Below are positions 1 to 5,616 of a stretch of 5,616 bases of DNA, in pieces (position 1 is the stretch's first letter; each line of letters opens with the position of its first letter). The notes beneath the pieces were generated by a model. The model saw only the letters and a list, made by a program, of their open reading frames with translations, had not been told where the DNA came from and did no database searches. Position numbers and translations under genes: made by a program. The stretch covers positions 1 to 5,616 of the forward strand of contig CAYOVG010000409.1 in assembly GCA_964407285.1 (NCBI GenBank), read 5' to 3'. This DNA comes from CAYOVG01 sp964407285 (GTDB taxonomy: Bacteria > Desulfobacterota > Syntrophobacteria > Syntrophobacterales > Syntrophobacteraceae).

Positions 1-660
1 ATTGAGACTGTCCGCCCGGGGAAGAGTCCGGCGGGCCTCCTCGGATACGCGCCCCCGGGCGGTGTTGCTCGATGGGGCCGAAAAGCAACTGGATCTGGTC
101 TTGGGCCTCATCCCGAGCTGTCGTCCGGATGCCTACCCGATTCTCGACTTCATCCATGTTCTCGAATACGTGTGGAAGGCAGCCCGCTGTTTTCATGCGG
201 TGGGATGCAGGGAAGCGGAGGAGTGGGTGGCGGAGAGAGCATTGAGGATCCCGCGGGGAAAGGCCGCCGGTGTGGCGAGCGGGATGCGCCGGAACGCCGC
301 TGTCGCCAAGCTCAGCGCAAAGAAGCGAGAGCCCGTCACCAAATGTGCGGAGTACCTGGAGAAATACGAGGTCCTGCTCGACTATCCAACCTTTCTCCAA
401 AAGGGACTGCCCACTGCAACGGGAGTGATCGATGTGGCCTGCAGGCATCTCGTGAAGGACCGGATGGATCCGACGGAGCGCGCTGGAGACTCAAAAGGGC
501 GGAAGCCGTGCTCAGGCTCCGCTCCCTTAAATCCAGCGGGGACCTGGACGGCTACTGGTCCTTTCACCTGAAGCAGGAACGGGAGCGAAACTACTCGCCT
601 ATGTATGCGAGTTCTCCCCGGCTACAGGAGGCTGCCCGAGATGACCGAGCCGTCGTTTGA
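1..660 (+). pseudogene. ISKra4-family transposase, C-terminal remnant, frameshifted
   Basis: This is the catalytic C-terminal part of a DDE transposase; the N-terminal part lies outside the window. Reading from base 2, the protein shows LLDG (Asp at residue 24 of the fragment), ILDFIHVLEYVWKAA (Asp 49), and ATGVIDVACRHLVKDRMD at about residues 139-156. These match the ISKra4 pattern of VDG, LDxxHVxEYLW and GVIEGACRHLVKDRMD. After KDRMD the family continues as TGARW..AEAVL+LR.L+SSGD.D.YW.FH...E.ERN. Here that continuation is found only in the neighbouring frame (GARWRLKRAEAVLRLRSLKSSGD, in which no residue run is quoted beyond GARW to SSGD), ending at the TGA at 658-660. One missing G in the GG at 475-476 (ACGGAGCG for an expected ACGGGAGCG) explains the shift. 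The usual catalytic Glu in GVIEGAC is Asp here (GAT 431-433) and the next Gly is Val. Both changes and the frameshift point to a dead copy. I see no convincing terminal inverted repeat. The family assignment comes from remembered motifs and is fairly secure; inactivity is inferred. Confidence 0.82.
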
Positions 661-740
661 AAAGAGCCGCACCCTTCTATTCATACTGCTTCGCGGTTGT
701 CATCCATAGCCGCCAAAAGTGCATAACACCCTCTAAAGCG

Positions 741-811
741 GACCACGAAAAACACGAAAGACACGAAAAGAGCCTGATCCCTTTTTCGTGTCTTTCGTGT
801 TTTTCGTGGTC
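741..811. repeat. Long palindrome with 9-bp CACGAAARR units
   Basis: Bases 741-769 and 783-811 are perfect reverse complements over 29 bp, separated by a 13-base centre. A G-T wobble and a C-G pair (739-740 with 812-813) extend the stem. The left arm contains three tandem 9-bp units starting at 744, 753 and 762 (CACGAAAAA, CACGAAAGA, CACGAAAAG), mirrored in the right arm as TTTCGTG units. The element sits 30 bases past the pstA stop and 80 bases past the transposase remnant. It could fold at the 3' end of the pstSCA transcript, but no T-tract follows the stem on that strand (the next bases are CGCTTTAGAG), so it is not a textbook intrinsic terminator. It may be a dispersed palindromic element or a small non-autonomous mobile element. 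The structure is seen directly; any role is inferred. Confidence 0.88.
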
Positions 812-843
812 TGTCTTTACGGCGCTTCGTGGGTGGCGCTCTA

Positions 844-1815
844 CTACGCCTTCTTCTGCAGACGCGCCCTGTAGATGATGGCGATCAGGTTCATGCCGCA
901 TACGAGCGCGATGAGAACCAGGGCGGTTCCGTACTGCAACGGCCTGGTCTTTTCGATTTCGGTCCCAGCCGTGGCGAGGACATAGATGTGGTAGGGCAGG
1001 GCCATGACGGAATCGAAAAGCGATGTGGGCATCTGCCGGGTGAAGAAGACGGCGGCGGTGAACATGATCGCGGCCGTTTCGCCCGCGGCCCTTCCTATGG
1101 CGAGAATGGCCCCCGTGAGCATGCCGGGAAAGGCGGCCGGCAGGACGACCCGGTAGATGGTCTGCCACTTGGTGGCTCCCAGGGCCAGGGATGCCTCGCG
1201 GTACGTTTGGGGGACGGAGCGTAGCGCCTCTTCGGCGGTTCCGATTATGACGGGGAGGATCAACGCCCCGAGGGTGAGCGCCCCCGACAGGATGCTGACG
1301 CCCATCTTGCACCACGTTACGAAGAAAGCCAGTCCGAAAAGACCGAATACCACGGAAGGGACCCCGGCCAGATTGTTGATCCCGAGGCGAATGATGCGCA
1401 TGGCGCGACCGGGCCGGGCATATTCATGAAGGTATATCGCCGAAGCCACGCCCCATGGAAAGGCAATGGTCATGGCGCCGAAGCTGAGGAGGAACGTCCC
1501 CACGATACAGGGCAGTATGCCTCCCTCGGTCATCATGTTGCGCGGCGCTTCCGTAAGGAATGTCCAGTTGATCGCTCGCCAGCCGTTGACCGCAAGAAAG
1601 CCGATAATAATCACGAGCGCCAGTCCGTTGATAAGCGCCGCGCAGTTGAACAAGGCAAACATCGACTTCTGCATCCAGCGCCGGGAGCGCATCGATCCGG
1701 AAGGAGCTATCGCGGGTGCTGACGCTTTAATTTCGGTGGTATCGGATACGTTCATTGGCTCCACTCCATTTTTATTCCGTACCTGGGGTTCAGTGTCGCT
1801 CACTCCCGTGCTCAT
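844..1815 (-). CDS. pstA: Phosphate ABC transporter permease PstA
   Basis: This is one of the two inner-membrane permease subunits that form the phosphate channel of the PstSCAB importer. The 323-residue product has a hydrophilic N-terminus and then hydrophobic segments at about 52-77, 101-128, 148-168, 173-193, 229-258 and 297-317, giving the expected six. The EAA loop, which docks on the ATPase PstB, is at about 207-226 (EASLALGATKWQTIYRVVLP). The GRAAGETAAIMF stretch (241-252) and the NNLAGVPSVVFGLFGLAFF region (147-165) are typical of PstA. The ATG at 1815 overlaps the pstC stop as ATGA, which suggests translational coupling, with GGAG 10 bases upstream. An in-frame ATG at 1755 (303 residues, closer to the roughly 296 of E. 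coli PstA) also has GGAG 8 bases upstream, so the true start could be either. The stop is TAG. No pstB follows within the window. Confidence 0.95.
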   Translation of the reverse strand: MSTGVSDTEPQVRNKNGVEPMNVSDTTEIKASAPAIAPSGSMRSRRWMQKSMFALFNCAALINGLALVIIIGFLAVNGWRAINWTFLTEAPRNMMTEGGILPCIVGTFLLSFGAMTIAFPWGVASAIYLHEYARPGRAMRIIRLGINNLAGVPSVVFGLFGLAFFVTWCKMGVSILSGALTLGALILPVIIGTAEEALRSVPQTYREASLALGATKWQTIYRVVLPAAFPGMLTGAILAIGRAAGETAAIMFTAAVFFTRQMPTSLFDSVMALPYHIYVLATAGTEIEKTRPLQYGTALVLIALVCGMNLIAIIYRARLQKKA

Positions 1816-2705
1816 AGCGTAGCCGCTCCGACCTGCTTGTGCTTCTGAGCGATGTGGTCCGCCACGAGATTGAACAGGAGCGTGAACAGAAAGAGCACTA
1901 TGCCGGTGGCGAAGAGCGCATAGTAGTGATCGCTCCGGAACGGGGCTTCCGCCATTTCCGCCGCGATGCTGGCCGGCATGGGTCTCACCGGCTTGAAAAT
2001 CGATGTCGGCACGAGCGCTGCTCCGCCGGCCACCATCAGAACGACCATGGTCTCTCCGATGGCCCGCGACATTCCGAGGATGATTGCGGTGCTGATGCCC
2101 GAAAGGGACGCCGGCAGCACGACCCGGAATATGGTTTCCCATTGCGTTGCGCCGAGGGCGAGGGAAGCTTCCTTGAGTTCTCCCGGTACGCTATAAATGG
2201 CGTCTTCGGAAATGCTGCAGATGGTGGGCACCGACATAAAGGCGAGCATCAGGGCCGCATTGAACAGGTTCAGTCCCGTTGCGACGTTGAAGGCATCCTG
2301 AAGAAACGGCGCGATCACGACCATGCCGAAAAAGCCGATCACGACGGACGGCAGCGCGGCGAGAAGCTCCACCACGGGTTTTGCGATTTGGCGAACCTTC
2401 AGGGACGCAATCTCCGCCAGGTAAATTGCCGTCATGACGCCTAGTGGAATCGAGAACAGGGCGGAAAGCGCGGTCACGGCCAGTGACGAGATGAGAAGGG
2501 GAAAGATCCCGAAGTCCGCCGGAGAAGCGGTGGGATACCACGCTTTGCCGAAAAGAAACGCGGACACGGATATTTTCCGGAAGATCGGGAGCCCTTCCAT
2601 GAAAAGGAACAGGAGGATCAGCGACAGAACGATTATTGAAACCAACGCTGCAAAATAGAAAAAGAGCCTGATGGCTCGCTCTCTGGATTGACGGCTTATC
2701 TTCAT
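1812..2705 (-). CDS. pstC: Phosphate ABC transporter permease PstC
   Basis: This is the partner permease of PstA in the inner membrane. The 297-residue product has a cytoplasmic basic N-terminus and membrane segments at about 14-36, 65-96, 110-135, 147-165, 203-228 and 262-283. The periplasmic stretch after the first segment contains FGKAWYPTASPADFGIFPLL, the PstC-type W.P....FGI.P motif. The EAA loop that contacts PstB is at 179-198 (EASLALGATQWETIFRVVLP), followed by GMSRAIGETMVV (211-222), a strongly conserved permease motif. The length is slightly below that of E. coli PstC (about 319). The ATG at 2705 is preceded by purine-rich GAGGAAGAGAGA. The stop TGA overlaps the start of pstA by four bases. 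A 301-base spacer with palindromes separates it from pstS, so pstC may be expressed less than pstS. Confidence 0.96.
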   Translation of the reverse strand: MKISRQSRERAIRLFFYFAALVSIIVLSLILLFLFMEGLPIFRKISVSAFLFGKAWYPTASPADFGIFPLLISSLAVTALSALFSIPLGVMTAIYLAEIASLKVRQIAKPVVELLAALPSVVIGFFGMVVIAPFLQDAFNVATGLNLFNAALMLAFMSVPTICSISEDAIYSVPGELKEASLALGATQWETIFRVVLPASLSGISTAIILGMSRAIGETMVVLMVAGGAALVPTSIFKPVRPMPASIAAEMAEAPFRSDHYYALFATGIVLFLFTLLFNLVADHIAQKHKQVGAATL

Positions 2706-2814
2706 TGTAATCTCTCTTCCTCATCCCACTTTCGGGGGACGCCACCGGACGCCGTTCCGGCAAAGCCTCTCAATGCGGCTGAAACCACGCTCGCGCAGCG
2801 CCGACGACACCGCC

Positions 2815-2840
2815 CGTTCCCATGCTCCAGCCTGGGAACG
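2815..2840. repeat. REP-like palindrome 1 in the pstS-pstC spacer
   Basis: The arms CGTTCCCATGCT (2815-2826) and AGCCTGGGAACG (2829-2840) pair with one mismatch around a very short centre. The outer core GTTCCCA/TGGGAAC is the same as in the second palindrome 62 bases away. Such TGGGAACG palindromes resemble short dispersed extragenic repeats of many proteobacterial genomes. In the pst mRNA it would fold about 110 bases before the pstC start. No RAYT-type transposase is present in the window. Confidence 0.7.
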
Positions 2841-2902
2841 CATACCACCATTGCTTCCGTATTCTTCGGTTCCTGGCGCCATGAACGGGGACCTTCGTAA
2901 AA

Positions 2903-2928
2903 GGTTCCCACGCGGAAGCGTGGGAACC
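2903..2928 (-). repeat. REP-like palindrome 2, possible weak terminator after pstS
   Basis: GGTTCCCACGC (2903-2913) and GCGTGGGAACC (2918-2928) form a perfect 11-bp stem with a four-base centre (GGAA on the + strand, TTCC on the pst-coding strand). On the minus strand the stem is followed at once by TTTT (bases 2902-2899). This gives a terminator-like hairpin about 80 bases past the pstS stop. The short T-run suggests partial termination or 3'-end protection of the pstS message rather than a complete stop. The rest of the 2706-3006 spacer holds no gene that I can support. It contains a weaker 8-bp stem (2956-2963 with 2979-2986, 15-base loop). Confidence 0.65.
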
Positions 2929-3006
2929 GGGCATTTCGTTTATTCCTTTACTGCCTCTCTCCCGCTCTCGACAGGTGGGGGAGAGAATCGTCGAATCGGT
3001 CGAACC

Positions 3007-3822
3007 TTAGAACAAAGGAACGAAACCGGCATCTTTCACGTGTTTCTGACCCTTCTGGGGATTGAGCATGTAGTTGATGAACTGCAGGGTGTCCCCGTTG
3101 GGCCAGCCGCGGGTGAACATGAAAAGCGCGCGGGAAACCGGAAAGCTCCCGTTGAGAGCCGTTTCCGCCGTCCCTGCAACGCCGTTCACCGTAGCGGCCT
3201 TGACGCTCTTGTCGAGGTAGCCGATGCCGAGGTAGCCGATGGCGTTCTTGTTCTTGGATATGGCCTGGGCCACCGCGCCGTTGGATGCCTGGAGGAGAGC
3301 GGAAGGAGCGACGCGTTCCTTCTTCATTACCTTCTCTTCCCAAACTTCGTACGTGCCGGAAGAAGTGTCCCTGGAAATGACCACTATCTCGCCGTCAGGG
3401 CCGCCGACGTCTTTCCAGTTGGTGATGGTGCCCATGTAGATGCCCTTGAGCTGTTCCAGGGTGAAGTCCTTTACAGGGTTGCTCGGATGCACCACGGGGA
3501 CGATGCAATCGTAGGCAATGGCGAACGGAACCGGGTAGTTGCCCTTCTCGATCGCCAGCTTCACTTCCTCATCCTTGATAAAACGGGAGCTGTTGGCGAT
3601 GTCGGTCGTTCCGTCGATGAGAGCCTTGATGCCGTTGCCGGACCCGCCGCCCGATACGGAAATGTTGACTCCCGGATTGTCCTTCATGAAAGCTTCGGTC
3701 ACTTTCTGAGCAACGGGAAGAACAGTGGTGGAACCGTTGATCTGAATCGACCCGGCGTGCGCCACGCCGGCGGCGAGAATGGCAAAGACCATGATGCCCA
3801 GAGTAAACCACTTCGATTTCAT
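3007..3822 (-). CDS. pstS: Periplasmic phosphate-binding protein PstS
   Basis: This is the substrate-binding protein that captures phosphate in the periplasm and delivers it to PstC/PstA. The 271-residue product starts with a clear signal peptide: basic MKSK, a hydrophobic core at about 6-20, and a likely cleavage AHA|GS after residue 23. No lipobox Cys is seen, so it should be soluble. Phosphate-binding motifs typical of this PBP family are present: GSTTVLP (30-36), GGGSGNGIKALIDGTTDIA (58-76) followed by NSSR ending at Arg 80, and SRDTSSGTYE (150-159). The mature protein, about 248 residues, is the short PstS type common in deltaproteobacteria, Gram-positives and archaea; E. coli PstS is longer. 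The ATG at 3822 has a near-perfect Shine-Dalgarno (AAGGAGG at 3836-3830, 7-base spacer), which fits a strongly expressed binding protein. The stop is TAA. It is the first gene of pstS-pstC-pstA and lies downstream of putative Pho boxes. Confidence 0.97.
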   Translation of the reverse strand: MKSKWFTLGIMVFAILAAGVAHAGSIQINGSTTVLPVAQKVTEAFMKDNPGVNISVSGGGSGNGIKALIDGTTDIANSSRFIKDEEVKLAIEKGNYPVPFAIAYDCIVPVVHPSNPVKDFTLEQLKGIYMGTITNWKDVGGPDGEIVVISRDTSSGTYEVWEEKVMKKERVAPSALLQASNGAVAQAISKNKNAIGYLGIGYLDKSVKAATVNGVAGTAETALNGSFPVSRALFMFTRGWPNGDTLQFINYMLNPQKGQKHVKDAGFVPLF

Positions 3823-3931
3823 CCTAACTCCTCCTTTGAATGTGATGTTGTGATGGATTTTGTTAATTCACAGCAACCCAAGTTTCCGAAATTTTGCACT
3901 GCCGGACACACCCCGGCCGCGTATGGGGAGG

Positions 3932-3937
3932 ATACTA
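3932..3937 (-). promoter_or_regulatory. Putative -10 element of the pstS promoter
   Basis: On the minus strand TAGTAT matches the sigma70 -10 consensus at four of six positions. It lies exactly 10 bases downstream of the last Pho half-site, the spacing known for PhoB-activated promoters, where the Pho box replaces the -35 element. The predicted start of transcription is near 3925, giving a leader of about 100 bases before the pstS ATG. Confidence 0.5.
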
Positions 3938-3947
3938 GCTCCGGCAG

Positions 3948-3987
3948 GTTACGGTATTGTTACAGCGATATGGAATTCTGTTGACGT
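3948..3987 (-). promoter_or_regulatory. Putative tandem Pho boxes upstream of pstS
   Basis: Reading the minus strand, four 7-base half-sites follow each other with 4-base gaps (11-bp period): ACGTCAA (3987-3981), ATTCCAT (3976-3970), CTGTAAC (3965-3959) and CCGTAAC (3954-3948). Against the PhoB half-site CTGTCAT they match at 4, 4, 5 and 4 of 7 positions. The two proximal ones are nearly identical to each other (GTAAC at exact 11-bp spacing). PhoB dimers bind such head-to-tail 11-bp repeats and activate pst operons when phosphate is low. The periodicity is seen directly; binding by a PhoB-type regulator is inferred from it and from the position before pstS. Confidence 0.6.
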
Positions 3988-4142
3988 AACCGTACTGCTG
4001 CACTCATGCGCCAAATCTTCGCCCTAAAGTCACTCCGTCTCCATCAAACAGGCTTATTGATCAGGTAATTGTAGAAAACGTCACAAGGCATTCGATACTT
4101 CAAAATAAAGAGTAATTTGGAATGCATAGCGAAAGGATGAGT

Positions 4143-5616
4143 ATGATCGGACTCCAAAGGAAAGACGGTCTGCAATTGCTCGCCGGAGACAGCTCCGGGG
4201 GCGATGTCAGGCCCCTCGAACGAATCCTGGATGCGATAGGCGTCTGCCGCGGCAAGCCGGATGGGCTTATCGGGTCCCTTCCGTTTTGCCCGGGTGACGT
4301 TACGGCCGGCACGGAAAACGAGCTTCAGGCGGTTGTCGAGGGAAGAAAGCAGGATGTGGACCTTCCCGTCTCAATAGAAAATTCGGATTATTACACCAAT
4401 ATACTCAAACGGGTGGCGGCGGGGGATACCTCCAGGGCCGTCGTGGCCGACCTCCAGAAGTACATGGCCGACGCCTCCAGGACTGTGTGGGAAAACAGTT
4501 GGGTCCGCTTTCCGCTCAGAATGCTGAGCCGCTTCGCACACGAGACCCTCGACCGGGACCTGCTTGCAGACAAAGGCAGACCGGAGGAAGGGGTGAGAAA
4601 CGATATAGAGCGGTTCATCTTTTCCGAACGTGGTGAAAGATGCCTTCGCATTCCGGTCAGTTATCTTCTGAAGCTCTCGCTCGCCGACGTGATCGGCTCG
4701 CAGCCCCGCCTCCCGCGGACGATCGCGGATACCGGCTGTCGGATACTCGGCAATTTCTCCAACGACAATACATCCCCCGAAGTATCCTCCTTTTACGTCA
4801 TTGCGCCCCGGGACGGCCGGATGGGCGCTGCCGTCGCCGGGGAAGCGGCGAAGCGCTTCCTGCTGATTCAGCTCCTCACCATGTACGCCAATGCGGCGTT
4901 CGGCCTCATTGCGAGCGGGCAGCGGGCGATGGTCTATGCGGCCCCGAATCCGCCCGCCCGGCAGCGGGAACTCAACGAGTGCATATCCGACGCCTTCTAT
5001 CGGGAGCTCTTCATGAGCCCGTGCCTCTCCGGCTGGGACCGGGGAGAGGACAAGCATGCATACATGGGCCTGTGCCACAGGGTGCTCAGCCGAAGCCAGC
5101 TCAACGCCATCGGAAAACTGCGTGAAGCCGGAATCATCGTCAACAACCTGGTTGTCCTGCCCAATACGTCGAATATCTGCCTGGCGAACAACGGCACGCA
5201 CCTTAGCCTCGGCAGCAGGAAGCTGACGGAACTCAGAAAAGGCGGAACGGCCGGGCAGGCGATCACCGGAGCCGATGAGAAGTATGTCGGCGACCTGGTC
5301 ATCAAGATCGTGGAGCATTTCCTTCCGCTCTTCGTCGGCGCCTACAGCGCCGCGCCGTACCGCCTGGATTTCGGCGATTTCCACCCGGAGAGGGTGCTGG
5401 GCTTTCTGCCCCACGAACTCGACTACACCCACCTGCGGATGCTGTGGCGGCGCTGGAAGAAGAAAGCCGACCTGAAGATCTTCGGCCGCCCCACGACTCC
5501 TTTCGGCCCCAGGTGGCTCGACCGCGCAATCAGCGTGCTCTTCCGGCTGAGAGGCGATTTCCTTCCCGATTTCCGGCTCATCGATTACTTCGTATCGCTG
5601 ATGAGCACGGAACGAA
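4143..5616 (+). CDS. Uncharacterised protein, 3' end beyond the window
   Basis: This frame is open for 491 codons from the ATG at 4143 to the window edge without a stop, so the gene is longer than shown. I do not recognise the family. The product looks cytoplasmic: no signal peptide, no clear membrane segment, and evenly mixed charged and hydrophobic residues. Regions that look structured include IPVSYLLKLSLADVIG (about 174-189), SGWDRGEDKHAYMGLCHRVL (about 297-316), LVVLPNTSN and LANNGTHLSLGSRKL (about 337-361), VIKIVEHFLPLFVGAYSAAP (about 384-403), HELDYTHLRMLWRRWKKKA (424-442, strongly basic at its end) and RGDFLPDFRLIDYFVSLM (near 470-487). No nucleotide-binding P-loop or other familiar catalytic motif is evident. 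AAAGG at 4132-4136 gives a 6-base spacer to this ATG. In-frame ATGs at 4137 and 4122 are possible, and a TAA at 4113 limits the 5' end. It is divergent from pstS across 320 bases, so shared phosphate control is possible but unproven. Confidence 0.85.
   Translation, partial: MIGLQRKDGLQLLAGDSSGGDVRPLERILDAIGVCRGKPDGLIGSLPFCPGDVTAGTENELQAVVEGRKQDVDLPVSIENSDYYTNILKRVAAGDTSRAVVADLQKYMADASRTVWENSWVRFPLRMLSRFAHETLDRDLLADKGRPEEGVRNDIERFIFSERGERCLRIPVSYLLKLSLADVIGSQPRLPRTIADTGCRILGNFSNDNTSPEVSSFYVIAPRDGRMGAAVAGEAAKRFLLIQLLTMYANAAFGLIASGQRAMVYAAPNPPARQRELNECISDAFYRELFMSPCLSGWDRGEDKHAYMGLCHRVLSRSQLNAIGKLREAGIIVNNLVVLPNTSNICLANNGTHLSLGSRKLTELRKGGTAGQAITGADEKYVGDLVIKIVEHFLPLFVGAYSAAPYRLDFGDFHPERVLGFLPHELDYTHLRMLWRRWKKKADLKIFGRPTTPFGPRWLDRAISVLFRLRGDFLPDFRLIDYFVSLMSTER

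Larger units (their letters stand above)
3823..4142. other. Divergent intergenic region between pstS and the + strand gene
   Basis: These 320 bases hold no gene that I can support and are more AT-rich than the flanks towards the right-hand gene. They contain the putative Pho-box array and -10 of pstS, and the ribosome binding sites of both flanking genes. An imperfect dyad with arms GGTTACG (3947-3953) and CGTAACC (3985-3991) brackets the Pho-box array. For the + strand gene I could not find a convincing -35/-10 pair: TTGACG at 3981-3986 is a good -35, but nothing near consensus sits 16-18 bases downstream. Confidence 0.6.

Noticed and set aside
657..878. Small 73-codon + strand frame
   Set aside because: It consists mostly of the translated palindrome and overlaps the end of pstA. 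No ribosome binding site or familiar motif.
677..1315. 212-codon open frame on the minus strand running through the palindrome
   Set aside because: Most of it is an out-of-frame reading of pstA, and its C-terminal HEKHERHEK string is simply the translated palindrome.
766..2671. The 13-base string AAAAGAGCCTGAT occurs in the palindrome (766-778) and again at the start of pstC (about 2660-2672)
   Set aside because: The second copy is ordinary coding sequence for the first membrane segment of PstC, and no flanking similarity extends the match, so chance is the simplest explanation.
2773..3984. 403-codon open frame on the + strand
   Set aside because: It runs antisense across the whole of pstS and its promoter, and the pstS protein is unmistakable.
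3981..4009. TTGACG as the -35 of a promoter for the + strand gene
   Set aside because: No hexamer close to TATAAT lies 16-18 bases downstream (the best is of the TCATGC kind), and the TTGAC is explained by the Pho half-site on the other strand.
4371..5432. 353-codon open frame on the minus strand
   Set aside because: It is the antisense shadow of the longer + strand frame open from 4143 to the window end. The peptide is rich in Gly, Arg, Val and Glu without recognisable motifs, and it starts without a good ribosome binding site.

Overview
The window looks like part of a chromosome from a fairly GC-rich Gram-negative bacterium. The style of the Pst proteins, the dispersed palindromes and the ISKra4-type transposase remnant would fit a deltaproteobacterium (Desulfobacterota, for example a Syntrophobacter-like sulfate reducer or syntroph). 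That placement is an impression, because the window holds no marker gene that settles it.

From left to right: (1) bases 1-660 hold the C-terminal part of an ISKra4-family transposase on the + strand, broken by a frameshift near base 475 and with its probable catalytic Glu changed to Asp. (2) Bases 661-843 hold no gene but carry a long, nearly perfect palindrome (741-811), each arm built from three 9-bp units. (3) Bases 844-3822, minus strand, hold the core of a high-affinity phosphate ABC transporter in the order pstS, pstC, pstA. The pstC and pstA genes overlap by 4 bases. Between pstS and pstC lies a 301-base spacer with two palindromes sharing the core GTTCCCA/TGGGAAC. (4) Bases 3823-4142 form a divergent intergenic region. 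It contains an array of four 11-bp-spaced half-sites on the minus strand resembling tandem Pho boxes, ten bases upstream of a plausible -10 element for pstS. (5) From 4143 to the right edge the + strand carries a long open reading frame with no stop in the window (at least 491 codons). I do not recognise its family.

PstS would capture phosphate in the periplasm and PstC/PstA would form the membrane channel. The ATPase PstB and the regulator PhoU, which usually follow pstA, are not in the window: after pstA come the palindrome and the transposase remnant. The transporter must therefore use a pstB from elsewhere, or this locus has lost it. The most original material is the unrecognised divergent gene facing the pst promoter, followed by the palindromes and the truncated operon.
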